64,000 nt of DNA from Rhizobium etli 8C-3 (GTDB taxonomy: Bacteria; Pseudomonadota; Alphaproteobacteria; Rhizobiales; Rhizobiaceae). The stretch lies in assembly GCF_001908375.1 (NCBI RefSeq), contig NZ_CP017242.1, positions 186,001-250,000 of the forward strand, given 5' to 3'. Under the pieces are notes generated by a model. It saw only the letters and a list, made by a program, of their open reading frames with translations, was not told the origin of the DNA and did no database searches. Positions 26,751 through 36,588 of this stretch are shown piece by piece. How positions within the stretch are numbered: position 1 is the first letter of the stretch; the number at the start of each line of letters is the position of its first letter. The translations under genes and the position numbers were made by a program.

Positions 26751-29700
26751 TCAGTTGGACGAAACAATCCTGATGTGACGTGGCCTTGCCTGAGAGGCAT
26801 ATCCCAGAAGAATTTGGGCAGCTGTCTCGATCAGAAAGGAGCTATGGGTTTCCATGAAATAGTGGTCGCCCGGGCAGAAATGGGTGTCTAACGGCAACAT
26901 GGATTGCTCGCTCCACGCCAGGATATGTTCGCCGGTCGTGTAAGGATCGGCCCGACCGCCAATTGCCGTGATGGGCGTGGCAAGGGGGTGTTTTGGCTGA
27001 TAGATGTAGGTGTTGTTAAGCTCGTAGTCGGCTTTGATGACGGGGAGCATGAGAGACAACAATTCGGCATCCTTGAAGAGAGCCTTGTTGTTTGCGAAGT
27101 TGACATCCTTAAGCATGTCAATGAAATCCTCTTCGGTTGCAGCTCCGGAACGAGCTGCCGTCGCACCGAATTGGACAGCGTCAATAGACGCCTGTCGTTC
27201 ATTGTAGATCTGCGGAGCTCTCGACCCGGCGACGAACAGATGAAGCGGATGCAATCGATACTCGCGCTCCAGGCGATGGGCCAGTTCGAAAGCCTGGATA
27301 CCGCCTATGCAATGACCGAAGAAGGCAAATGGCCTGTCGAGGTAGTCGGCCAAGACGGGCGTCAGCTCATCAACGAGATCATGCATCCTCGTATGCGGCC
27401 GCTCAGCCAGCCGTGAGCCTCTTCCGGGCAATTGAACGATAGCCACTTCGATGTCATCTGGAAGTTGGTCGGCCCAGCCATTGAAGACGGCCGGACCTCC
27501 GCCAGCATACGCGAAGCAAACAAGCTGCATGCTCGCGTTTCCGCTCCGTCTTGGAATGATCAACGGTTCGCGTCGAGCAGGAAGAACTGAAGACGGCGGA
27601 GCAAGGCGCACATCCGTTTGGGTTTCCAGTTGATCGAGGATTATCTTGGAGATGTCGGCGATCGAGGCGCCGGAAAAGAGCGGGCCAAGGGGTAGGACCA
27701 CGCCGAGTGCCTTCAGGGCGTCGCGCAATTCCAAGGTGGTGAGAGAATCGAAGCCCAGCCGATTGATCGCTTCGTCTGTCCGAACCGATTTCGGGGATGT
27801 ACTAAGGGTCTTGGCGACGATCGCGGAAATACTCGAAACGACAAAATCCGTCCGCTCCTCGATGGGAAGCGCGGCCGCTTCGTCTTTGAACGGGCGTTTG
27901 GATGTTCGTCCAGTGCCGACAACGCTTGTCGGTTTGGGGCTTGTTACTGCCGAAAATAGTGGCGGAATTCGTCGATTGAACTGGTCGAGATAGCTTTGCC
28001 AGACGATTGGAAAAGCGCCGTAGATTCCCGAGAGGCCGAAAAGGCGCGAAAGTTTCTCTACCCCTTCATCGGGGGAAAATTCCCGAATGCCCATGGCGGC
28101 AAGACGCGCTTTCTGTCGGGCACCGAGAGAGGCCGACATTCCGTCACCTGCCCAGGGCCCCCAGCAGATCGCAAGCGCCGGGAACCCCTCGCAAACGCGC
28201 TTCGTCACGATTGCTTCCATGGCGGCATTTGCGGCCACATAAGCAGCCTGCCCCTTGAACCCCAGCATGGATGACAGAGAGGAAAAGCAGATGAAGAAAT
28301 CCATCTCGCACGAGCGCGTGAGTTCATCGAGCACGAGCGTCCCATGAAGTTTTGGCCTCAAGGCTCTGTCGAGGGCGTCATGGGCAACATCCGCAATCAT
28401 GCCATTTTCATTGACGCCAGCCGCGTGAAAGACGCCCTTTAACGGGAAGCCCGATACCTCAATATCGCAAAAAATCCGCGCCATATCCGCGCGGGACGCT
28501 ACGTCGGCCCTTTCGAAGCGAAGGTTTGGAATGCGTTCTCGAAGGGCTTTCAGTTCGCTCCGCTTGGTTTCGTCTTCGAGCGACCTGCCGATGAGCAGAA
28601 TGTTTTTAGCGCCGCAATCTGCAAGCCATCGCACCAGCGATCTTCCGACGCCGCCAAGTCCGCCCGTGACGAGATAGGTGGCATCATCCCTGAAAGCGAG
28701 CGACCGCGACTCTGCTAGTTCCACATCCTCAAGTCGGGCAACAAAGCTGCTTCGGCGTCGAAGTGCCGTCTGGTCGGCCAAATCACCGCGTAAAAGCCGT
28801 GCGACTACAAGATCCGTCGAGGATTCGTCGAAGTCGATCACACTGTGCCATATGTCGCGGTGCTCCTGCCCGAACACCGTCGCGACAGACCAAATGGCGG
28901 CCTGGGCGGGCACGACAGGAAGATCCTGGTGATCGATGCTGACTGCGTTGCGCGTCAAGATCTGGACCTTGAGGTCTATAGAGCCATCGAAGGCGGACGC
29001 GTCGCGCACAAAGCGTACCGCATCAAAGATCCCTTGAGTGGCATCTGGTCCCGCCTGCGGCGCTGGTTCACCGTCTTCCCGTGACGACGCGAAGGCCACG
29101 TAAATCAGTCGGCATTCCGGGGCGTCTTTTCCGGTCGTCGTGTGGCGGAGCAGCGCCTGAATGTCAGCGATATTGATTTCGTTGAGATACATCACGATTG
29201 GCCTGTGGCGGCCCCTACGCACTGTCTTTGCCGCTTCGGCGGTAATTTGTCGCTCAAGCAGGTTGACCAGTTCGGTTGCTGCAGTGTCCGCGCCACATAC
29301 GAGGAGGATCTGGGGCAGCGGGCTGTCTGCTGAACGATCCGCCTGTTCTTCAGGACGCCAAAGCGTTCGATGAAACCATCTCTCATCGACCTTATCGTCA
29401 ACGCCCGGCCAATATCGCCGTCTTTGGAATGGATAGCTTGGAAGAGGAATACGCCGTCCCTTCCTGTCCTCGTAAATGGCCGCCCAATCAATCCCCGCGC
29501 CACTTTCAAAGAGTTGAGCCAAAGCAAGCGCATCCTGCTCGCAATCATCCACGTTCTCACTCAATGCTGTAATCCAGGCAGTGTTTTGGATTGCCGGTCG
29601 ATCGCTGGCGCACATTTTACCGAGATTTGAAAGGACGGATTTGGGGCCAATTTCCAGGAATGTCGTTACACCCAGTCGCAACGCGGTTTCGACGCTTTGT

Positions 29701-32069
29701 TCGAAAAGGACAGGTTTTAGCAGCTGTTTGCACCAATAGTCGGGACTGGTCATCTCCTGCGAGGAAATGCTTCCCGTTACATTTGCGATGATTGGAAGCG
29801 TCGGTGATGAAAAAACGACAGACTTCGCATGATGGGCGAAATCCCCGACTATGGATTCCATCAGCGAAGAATGGGACGCTACCGAAGCGTTGACGATCGA
29901 ATGACTGACGCCGCATCTTTCCAGCTCTTCACGAAGGGCCAGTATTTCCTGTTTTTCGCCCGATACAACCACGCTGAGCGGCGCGTTCTTCGCGGCGATA
30001 GAAAGGCTTGACCCGAATTCTCTGATCAATCGACGCGCCTCGTCGAGGCCCATGGCAACAGCCAGCATCGCACCGGCCGGACGAGCGTCCTGCATGAGCC
30101 GACCACGCGCCCCGACAAGCCGCAGAGCTTGGTCGAATGGGAGAATTCCGGACACGCAGGCGGCAGTGAATTCGCCCAGGCTATGTCCAATGAGGACATC
30201 GGGCTTGACCCCACGCGCCAGCCAGAGCTTTGCGAGCGCATATTCAAACGCCAGCAAGGCGGGCTGCGTGTAGCGCGTTTGATCAAGCAGCTCTTCGTTC
30301 ACTAGAGGAGAGAACAATAGGTCGAGGAGAGGGACGCCGCATTCGTCCGTGACTAGTGGATTTGCGATATCGATCCAGTGGCGAAAGACCGGTTCAGTTT
30401 GGTAGAGAATCTTGCCCATTCCTGGGTATTGGGATCCTTGGCCGGTAAACAGAAATGCCAGCTTGCCGTCTTGGCTGGGAGCGACTGAAGACGTGCGCTT
30501 CGACGCGACGTCAAGCTGCTCGGCAAGGTCGGCCGCGCTCGTCGACACTGCCGCGAAGCGGTAGGGGAAATGTGCAAGCCCTGTGTTTGCACTGTAGCAG
30601 ACGTCTGATGGCTCTGGTGCCACCGGGCCAAGGAGATAGTCGCGGTATTTCAGCAGCAGGTTGCTCAATGCCTTTTCGGAATCCGCCGACAACGCGAGGA
30701 CGTCTGGCCTTTGTCCCTTCCGCTCTTCGTCGGCCGATCGCTGCCGAGGAGCTTCCTCCAGGACGACATGCACATTCGTGCCGCCAACACCGAGCGATGT
30801 CACGCCTGCCCTGTGAGGCGCCTGCCCGGGCCAATCTTCCGGCGCGGTGTTTATGTAGAAAGGTGTTCCGTCAAAGGAAATTGCCGGATTTAAACTTTGG
30901 AAGTGCAATGTTGGCGGAATCGTCCGATGCTGCAACGCCAGGACCGCCTTGATGAGACCCGCAATACCCGCGGCGGCCGACAAATGGCCGATGTTCGTCT
31001 TAACCGAGCCGAGAGCACAGCGGGCCTGCTCGTTCGACGACAGTGCAAATACCTCAGACAAGGCACGCACTTCGATCGGATCTCCCAGCGGCGTTCCGGT
31101 TCCGTGGGTTTCGATGAACTCAATTGAGTTTGCTTCAACGCCGGCGTTGGCAAGCGCTTGTCTGATGACGTCAGCCTGTCCCCGCACGCTCGGCGCACCA
31201 AAGCTCGCTTTAGCGGCGCCGTCGTTGTTTGTGGCAGAACCTTTGATGACAGCGTGAATGAAATCTTTGTCGGACAACGCGTCGTCCAGACGTTTGAGAG
31301 CAACAACTCCTGTTCCGCTGCTAAAAACCGTTCCATCAGCAGCGCCGTCAAAAGCCCGGCAATGGCCGTCACGAGAAACGATACCGCCTGCCTGATGGAT
31401 GTAGCCTACGCCGTGAGGAATGAGGATCGATGATGCGCCAGCAAGGGCAACGTCGCATTCTCCCAGTTGCAGCCCCTGGCATGCCAGATGCACCGAGAGC
31501 AGACCGGTCGAGCACGCGCTCTGCACGTTCAGGCTTGGTCCGCGCAGGTCGAGTTTGTAGGACGTTCTTGTGCTGACATAATCCTTGTCGTTTCCTAGCA
31601 TGACAAGGAAGCCTGAGGCGCTGTCGAGAAAACGGTTCGTGCCGGGGACCTGATATGGATTCTGCAGAAAATCCGTCGAATAGGTGCTTGGTCCCACACC
31701 GCCGTAAACGCCGATCAGAAGCTCGCTTCGCCTTTGTGCGCATCCCGCAGTCTCGAGCGCTTCCCAAGCGCACTCCAGAAACAGACGATGTTGAGGATCG
31801 ATCGTCTCTGCCTCTTTCTGCGTCAACTTGAAGAACCCGGCATCAAAGGTGTCAAAGTTCGGTAGATTGGCTGAAACTCCAACATAGTCGCCGCCATCGA
31901 TGACCTTGTCCGCCACACCGAGGCGGCGAAGCTGCTCGCGGGAGATTGGAACAATGCTCTCGCGACCCTGCTTCAAATTCTTCCAGTATGTGTCTACGGT
32001 GTCGGCGTCGGGAAACCGGCATGCCATTCCGATGATCGCGATTTCGTTCCCGTGGTAGGTATCTTGCAT
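26751..32069 (-). CDS. Type I modular PKS: KS-AT-KR-ACP-TE
   Basis: 1772 residues from the ATG at 32069. KS: Cys186 (QSACSTG), His322 (ETHGTG), His362 (NIGHLSAAAG). AT: Ser630 (GHSLGE), Arg655, and VASH at 730-733 where malonyl AT domains usually have HAFH and methylmalonyl ones YASH. KR: GGLGGVG (1136-1142), Lys1240, Ser1263/1264, Tyr1277, Asn1281; both the LDD motif (here NEN) and the A-type Trp are missing, so stereochemistry cannot be predicted. ACP: Ser1442 (GFDSL). TE: GHCIGG with Cys1587, plus Asp1708 and His1736. There is no DH or ER. It would extend the NRPS starter once, reduce to a beta-hydroxyacyl chain and release it. Confidence 0.93.
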   Translation of the reverse strand: MQDTYHGNEIAIIGMACRFPDADTVDTYWKNLKQGRESIVPISREQLRRLGVADKVIDGGDYVGVSANLPNFDTFDAGFFKLTQKEAETIDPQHRLFLECAWEALETAGCAQRRSELLIGVYGGVGPSTYSTDFLQNPYQVPGTNRFLDSASGFLVMLGNDKDYVSTRTSYKLDLRGPSLNVQSACSTGLLSVHLACQGLQLGECDVALAGASSILIPHGVGYIHQAGGIVSRDGHCRAFDGAADGTVFSSGTGVVALKRLDDALSDKDFIHAVIKGSATNNDGAAKASFGAPSVRGQADVIRQALANAGVEANSIEFIETHGTGTPLGDPIEVRALSEVFALSSNEQARCALGSVKTNIGHLSAAAGIAGLIKAVLALQHRTIPPTLHFQSLNPAISFDGTPFYINTAPEDWPGQAPHRAGVTSLGVGGTNVHVVLEEAPRQRSADEERKGQRPDVLALSADSEKALSNLLLKYRDYLLGPVAPEPSDVCYSANTGLAHFPYRFAAVSTSAADLAEQLDVASKRTSSVAPSQDGKLAFLFTGQGSQYPGMGKILYQTEPVFRHWIDIANPLVTDECGVPLLDLLFSPLVNEELLDQTRYTQPALLAFEYALAKLWLARGVKPDVLIGHSLGEFTAACVSGILPFDQALRLVGARGRLMQDARPAGAMLAVAMGLDEARRLIREFGSSLSIAAKNAPLSVVVSGEKQEILALREELERCGVSHSIVNASVASHSSLMESIVGDFAHHAKSVVFSSPTLPIIANVTGSISSQEMTSPDYWCKQLLKPVLFEQSVETALRLGVTTFLEIGPKSVLSNLGKMCASDRPAIQNTAWITALSENVDDCEQDALALAQLFESGAGIDWAAIYEDRKGRRIPLPSYPFQRRRYWPGVDDKVDERWFHRTLWRPEEQADRSADSPLPQILLVCGADTAATELVNLLERQITAEAAKTVRRGRHRPIVMYLNEINIADIQALLRHTTTGKDAPECRLIYVAFASSREDGEPAPQAGPDATQGIFDAVRFVRDASAFDGSIDLKVQILTRNAVSIDHQDLPVVPAQAAIWSVATVFGQEHRDIWHSVIDFDESSTDLVVARLLRGDLADQTALRRRSSFVARLEDVELAESRSLAFRDDATYLVTGGLGGVGRSLVRWLADCGAKNILLIGRSLEDETKRSELKALRERIPNLRFERADVASRADMARIFCDIEVSGFPLKGVFHAAGVNENGMIADVAHDALDRALRPKLHGTLVLDELTRSCEMDFFICFSSLSSMLGFKGQAAYVAANAAMEAIVTKRVCEGFPALAICWGPWAGDGMSASLGARQKARLAAMGIREFSPDEGVEKLSRLFGLSGIYGAFPIVWQSYLDQFNRRIPPLFSAVTSPKPTSVVGTGRTSKRPFKDEAAALPIEERTDFVVSSISAIVAKTLSTSPKSVRTDEAINRLGFDSLTTLELRDALKALGVVLPLGPLFSGASIADISKIILDQLETQTDVRLAPPSSVLPARREPLIIPRRSGNASMQLVCFAYAGGGPAVFNGWADQLPDDIEVAIVQLPGRGSRLAERPHTRMHDLVDELTPVLADYLDRPFAFFGHCIGGIQAFELAHRLEREYRLHPLHLFVAGSRAPQIYNERQASIDAVQFGATAARSGAATEEDFIDMLKDVNFANNKALFKDAELLSLMLPVIKADYELNNTYIYQPKHPLATPITAIGGRADPYTTGEHILAWSEQSMLPLDTHFCPGDHYFMETHSSFLIETAAQILLGYASQARPRHIRIVSSN

Positions 32070-32178
32070 GACGTTGCTTTCTCTCGATGAAATAGACGTT
32101 TCGTACACTCGACCGCGGGGCGTGTACCTCACCGATCAGTCCGAAAGTCATGTCGTAGAATGATCGCTCGGGTTTCGA
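32070..32178. promoter_or_regulatory. Divergent promoter region of the PKS operon and the PPTase gene
   Basis: 109 bp between oppositely oriented starts. A perfect inverted repeat GTACAC (32103-32108) / GTGTAC (32122-32127) is centred in the gap and is a candidate operator. GAGAGAA upstream of the PKS ATG is its ribosome site. Confidence 0.4.
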
Positions 32179-33081
32179 ATGCTCCTGTTTGATGCAAAAG
32201 TTTTAGATGAGAGCTGCCGCTACAAACTGTACGACGCATCGCCGCATATCCTTGGCAGGGAGCCGTTGCCGCAGGCCATCCTGGACCATCTGCCCGCCGA
32301 CGAACTGGAAGAGGCGGGCGCGATGTTCGACAGGGCCGAACGCACGCGCTCGATCTTGTCAAAGTTTATTCTGAGATCCGAGCTATCTCGGGAACTCGGC
32401 ATAGCGCCTGCGTCGCTAGGTTTTGCCAAGGGCCGATACGGCAAGCCGCTTCTCTCCGATCCCGTTTCGAACCTAAGGTTCAACGTTTCCCACTCCGGCA
32501 ATTTCATCGCCATCGCGATCAGTCCCACTGACGTCGGCATTGACATCGAAAAACACCGTGTAATCGAAGATGTTGAAGATATGGTCTATGACTACTTCTG
32601 TAGCGACGAACATCAGTGGCTGATCGAAAGCGGCGTCGAGAACCGAATGCCTTCGTTCTTTACCTTGTGGACTCGAAAAGAGGCGTTGTTGAAGGCCATC
32701 GGAACCGGGTTTAGCACGCCTTTGAACCGGATATCGGTCATGGATGGAAACATCATTGCCGGGCAGTGGCGACTGGAATCCATAGTAGCTCCTCAAGGTT
32801 ACTCTGCTGCCGTCTCGTGGCGGGTTGATCAACAAGAACGAGCGATACTCTGCGACCATTCAATTGGGATTGGACGAACCTTGGACCGCGCGCTCGCGGC
32901 GAAAATTTCCCGCCCAACCCAGTTGAACGCCCAACGTACCAAGCATGATCAGAAGCAATCCCGCCGCCTGAAGCAAATCGATGGGCTTGTCGTAAACCAG
33001 CAGATCGACGAGGATTGCAACCAACGGAAAAATGAACGCGAAAACGCCGATAACAGGTGTTCTAAGGCGCGGATAGGCTGA
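32179..33081 (+). CDS. Sfp-type 4'-phosphopantetheinyl transferase
   Basis: The Sfp-family motifs are complete: FNVSHSG (101-107), VGIDIEKHR (119-127, with metal ligands Asp122 and Glu124) and LWTRKEALLKAIG (163-175). The enzyme loads phosphopantetheine on carrier domains, here the NRPS T domain and PKS ACP. The functional domain ends by about residue 232; the last 70 residues are a charged tail read antisense to the end of the EamA gene, an unusual convergent overlap of about 220 bp. The ribosome site before the ATG is weak. It is divergent from the PKS and clearly dedicated to this cluster. Confidence 0.9.
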   Translation: MLLFDAKVLDESCRYKLYDASPHILGREPLPQAILDHLPADELEEAGAMFDRAERTRSILSKFILRSELSRELGIAPASLGFAKGRYGKPLLSDPVSNLRFNVSHSGNFIAIAISPTDVGIDIEKHRVIEDVEDMVYDYFCSDEHQWLIESGVENRMPSFFTLWTRKEALLKAIGTGFSTPLNRISVMDGNIIAGQWRLESIVAPQGYSAAVSWRVDQQERAILCDHSIGIGRTLDRALAAKISRPTQLNAQRTKHDQKQSRRLKQIDGLVVNQQIDEDCNQRKNERENADNRCSKARIG

Positions 33082-33771
33082 GAAAATCAACACATAGGCG
33101 ATGCCGGTGTGCAGAACCCCCAAAGAGATGAGCCACTTCCACGACTGCACGGGCACCGAGGCGGCCAGGTCCGCGAAAGGCGACAGCAAAAGAGCACCGA
33201 CGATCGTCTGCACCAGTGTTGTGACCTCAGGCCTCTGCGCGCCGAGTTCTTTGCCAATGATCGTGCCGACGGCATATAAAAACGCGGCTCCGAGTGAAAG
33301 ACCGACGCCGGGAACCCATGAGCCATCGCCGCCCCCCGTCGTGCCGATCAGGCCGGTGGACAAGATCAAGCCGACGAATGCAAGGACGATCCAAAGGATC
33401 TCTGACGCCTTTATGGTTTCTCTCAAGGCCACGGCGCCAATCAGGACGACAAAGAAAGGCTGCACGTGATAGATAATAGTTGCAGTCGCAATACTGGAGA
33501 ATTTGTATGCACCGAACAGGGCCACGGAACTTCCGATATTGCCGATGCCTCCGATAGCAGCATATATCAGCAACTTTGGTGAGAGATTAGCCGGTGCCAG
33601 ATGGCCAAATCCGACACACCACACCAGAAGGAACACGGTCGCGAAAACGCAGCGCCAAAATACGGTGGCAAACGGCGGCAGGCCCGCTTCTACCGCGAAG
33701 AGGCCGATCGTGCCGAATATCGCATTGGCAACAGCGAGATTGACGGCCGCCACCTTCGCATTTTTGAACAT
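32860..33771 (-). CDS. EamA/DMT-family transporter
   Basis: About 303 residues with ten hydrophobic segments in two EamA repeats (NAIFGTIGLFAVEAGLPPF near the start; FLYAVGTIIGKELG opening the second repeat). The ATG at 33771 has GAGGGG four bases upstream; the frame extends seven codons further. DMT proteins export amino acids and small metabolites, so this could export the cluster's product. Its 3' end overlaps the PPTase gene tail by about 220 bp in antisense. The ArsR-type regulator gene is divergent with an 88-bp spacer and probably controls it. Confidence 0.87.
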   Translation of the reverse strand: MFKNAKVAAVNLAVANAIFGTIGLFAVEAGLPPFATVFWRCVFATVFLLVWCVGFGHLAPANLSPKLLIYAAIGGIGNIGSSVALFGAYKFSSIATATIIYHVQPFFVVLIGAVALRETIKASEILWIVLAFVGLILSTGLIGTTGGGDGSWVPGVGLSLGAAFLYAVGTIIGKELGAQRPEVTTLVQTIVGALLLSPFADLAASVPVQSWKWLISLGVLHTGIAYVLIFSAYPRLRTPVIGVFAFIFPLVAILVDLLVYDKPIDLLQAAGLLLIMLGTLGVQLGWAGNFRRERAVQGSSNPN

Positions 33772-33859
33772 TCGGCCCCTCGCCAAGTGCACGCAATCAC
33801 CGACCAGCTTGACATATCATTTGTTGGTGATAGATGACGCTAAAACGTAGAAGAAGTCA

Positions 33860-34552
33860 ATGACGAATGAATTAGAAGTAGCGACAGCCATCGCCAAGAT
33901 GCTCGCCGACCCTTTGAGACTGCAGATGCTTCAGTGTCTCACCTGGGGACCGTGTTCGGTCGCGCAGCTTACCGAGGCGACCGGAACGTCCCAATCAAAT
34001 GTTTCCAACCACCTTCGGCGACTGCGTGCGCACGGCCTCGTGGAGGCGGAGAAAAATGGCCGGATGGTCATTTATCGCGTCGCCTCGCCGACAATCGCCG
34101 AGGTGATTGCCTCGCTCTCCTGGGCCGCCACCGGCAGCCGAACGATGACGACAATGCATACGCCGGATGCTCTTCGGCAGGCGAGGACATGCTACGATCA
34201 CCTGGCCGGCCGCATCGGCGTCCAGATTATGCAAGGTTTGATTGGCTACGGTGCGTTGACGGCACCTGCCTTCCCTTGGGATGATGTCCGCATCGGGCCT
34301 AACGCGCGGGATGCATTCGATCGATTGGAACTGGACTACGGTACACACGAAGAAACCCATTCGCATAGGCGACTAGCTTTCGCCTGCCCCGACTGGAGCG
34401 AACATCATCAGTTTCACTTAGGAGGTCACCTTGGAGCGGCGCTCTGCCGGCACCTCCTGGCGAAGACATGGATCCAGCGGGACGCCGACCGCAGCGTCAC
34501 AGTAACTGCGGCGGGGAAGCAAGCTCTGGCGTGGCTGACCGACCAAGAGTAG
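33860..34552 (+). CDS. ArsR-family winged-helix transcriptional regulator
   Basis: 230 residues. The N-terminal 85 residues are an ArsR-type winged helix: MLADPLRLQMLQCL, then CSVAQLTEATGTSQSNVSNHLRRLRAHGLVEAEKNGRMVIYRV. The C-terminal region (ARTCYDHLAGRIGVQIMQGLI onward) is the extension seen in a subgroup of ArsR proteins. No CxC metal pair is present in the recognition helix, so the effector is probably not a classical metal. It is divergent from the EamA gene and may also act on the PKS/PPTase promoters. Confidence 0.85.
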   Translation: MTNELEVATAIAKMLADPLRLQMLQCLTWGPCSVAQLTEATGTSQSNVSNHLRRLRAHGLVEAEKNGRMVIYRVASPTIAEVIASLSWAATGSRTMTTMHTPDALRQARTCYDHLAGRIGVQIMQGLIGYGALTAPAFPWDDVRIGPNARDAFDRLELDYGTHEETHSHRRLAFACPDWSEHHQFHLGGHLGAALCRHLLAKTWIQRDADRSVTVTAAGKQALAWLTDQE

Positions 34553-35051
34553 GCAAAAGCAGTTGGTGTCACTGGCAGAACGATGAAAGCCGAGAGGTCA
34601 AATCGTCCAAAAAAAGCGGGTGCCCAGATGCAAACTGGTGAATGCCACTACACTGCCGCGCGCCTAGCCTGACCAGCAATATCCCGATGTCCGGCGTGAC
34701 AGACGCGATTACAGAACCCACTGGGACACGATCCTGAGATGCTCCGCAATGAGCAGGATTGCGGTTTTCGGCAAGCCTCGGTGCCTTATAGATGAGTCGG
34801 TAGGGGAGCGCATAGCCAGCCATTGAGCCACGAAAGGGATTTCGTCCCGGATGCCGATCCGTTATTTTAGCGGATGGCGAAACGGACAAGCGCGATTTTT
34901 CGCGAGCGCTTGTTCCGATCCGGCGTGGTCTGAGACCTGGCATGTGCGGAAGCTCCTTGTACGGGAACCGGGAGATCTCTGGATTGACCAAACACCCCAA
35001 GACTACGGTGTGGATGGTCCGCAACGGGAAGGCGAGGAGCCGTAGCCGTTG

Positions 35052-36489
35052 ATGCACGATCCAGAGAAGTCTGACACCGGCATAGTAGCTGGGAAGCCGA
35101 CGAACAAAGCCGGGCGACCGGTGGCGGAGTTGGTGGAGCCAAGGCCGGGGACCAAGGGGAAAGCGGAACAGCAACACATGCACCGGACACAGAGCCGGGC
35201 TCGCATGTCCCAGGCGCTGGACCGCGTACGGCAAGCCGCAAGGCTGAGGAAGAAGGAACGGTTCACCGCGCTCTTCCACCAGATCAATGTCGACACACTT
35301 CGGACGGCGTTCTACACGCTTAAGCGCAAGGCCGCTCCAGGGGTGGATGGCATGACATGGCAGGACTACGAGGCGGTCCTTGAGCCTCGGCTCAAGGACC
35401 TGCACGAATGGGTCCATCGGGGAACGTATCGACCACAACCGTCTCGCCGGACGTATATACCGAAGGCGGACGGGAAACAGCGGCCGCTAGCGATTGCAGC
35501 TCTGGAAGATAAGATCGTTCAGGGTGCAACGGTCATGGTGCTCAATGCCATCTATGAAGGCGACTTCTGTGGGTTCTCCTACGGGTTCCGACCCGGAAGA
35601 GGGCGGCACGATGCATTGGATGCCTTGTACGTCGCAATCGACCGACGGAAGGTGAACTGGATCGTCGACGCCGACATTCAGAATTTCTTCGGGGCGGTCA
35701 GTCAGGAATGGCTGGTTCGCTTCGTCGAACACAGGATCGGCGACAAGCGCATCATCCGCCTGATCCGCAAATGGCTCAAGGCGGGCATCTTCGAAGACGG
35801 GATCATGACTGTGGAGGACAGGGGAACGGGTCAAGGATCGGTGGTTTCGCCGCTTCTGGCCATATCTATCTGCACTACGTCTTCGACCTGTGGGCCCAGC
35901 GCTGGCGACAGCGTGAGGCTACCGGCGGCATGATCATCGTGCGCTATGCCGATGATGTGGTCGTTGGTTTCGAGCGCGAGGGGGATGCTCGTCACTTCCT
36001 CGATGCGATGCGCGCAAGGCTTGAGGAGTTCGCGCTGTCGCTCCATCCGGACAAGACCCGCCTGATTGAGTTTGGTCGCTTTGCGGCGGTCGATCGCAAG
36101 AAGCGCGGGCTCGGCAAACCGGAGACTTTCGCATTCCTGGGATTTACCTTCATCTGCGGAAAATCCGCAAAGGGCGCTTCCAGCTTAGGCAGAAGACCCG
36201 AAGCGACCGCATGCGGGCGGAGCTCAAGGACATCAAGGCGGAGCTGCGGCGTCGGATGCATCGGCCGATCCCCGAACAGGGGAAGTGGCTGAGGCAGGTC
36301 GTGACAGGTTATTTCGGCTATTATGCGGTGCCGACGAATGGCCGGGCGCTCTCGGCGTTCCGGCACCATGTGACCGATCTCTGGCGGCGGACGCTTCGGC
36401 GGCGCAGCCAACGAGACGGCTTCACCTGGGCCCGCATGACGAAACTGACCGACGACTGGCTCCCCAAGCCGCGTATCCTTCACCCGTGA
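35052..36489 (+). pseudogene. ltrA: Group II intron reverse transcriptase/maturase, two frameshifts
   Basis: The reading frame covers all reverse transcriptase blocks but needs two one-base corrections. Frame one (35052 to about 35862) holds TLKRKAAPGVDGMTWQDYE, RRTYIPKADGKQRPL and GFSYGFRPGR. A single-base deletion after VVSPLLA moves the catalytic YADD (in IIVRYADDVVVGFE, near 35945) into a second frame. A second deletion near 36175 (after GKSAKG) moves the maturase X domain and C-terminus (GYFGYYAVPTNGRALSAFR) into a third. As written it cannot make a full protein, so the intron is probably immobile unless a trans maturase exists or the bases are sequencing errors. Confidence 0.88.
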
Positions 36490-36525
36490 CCCAATGAGCG
36501 CTTCGCCGTCAGCCACCCAAGGTAG

Positions 36526-36588
36526 GAGCCGAGTGCTCGAATCGGGCTCGCTCGGATCTGAGCGGGGGCGCCCAGTAATGGGCGTCCC
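36526..36588 (+). ncRNA. Group II intron ribozyme domains V and VI
   Basis: GAGCCGAGTGC (36526-36536) pairs with GCTCGCTCGG and is followed by ATCTGAGCGGGGG, giving the short bulged hairpin of domain V. A second stem, GGGCGCCC with GGGCGTCC, fits domain VI. This places the intron 3' end a few bases downstream. Confidence 0.65.
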
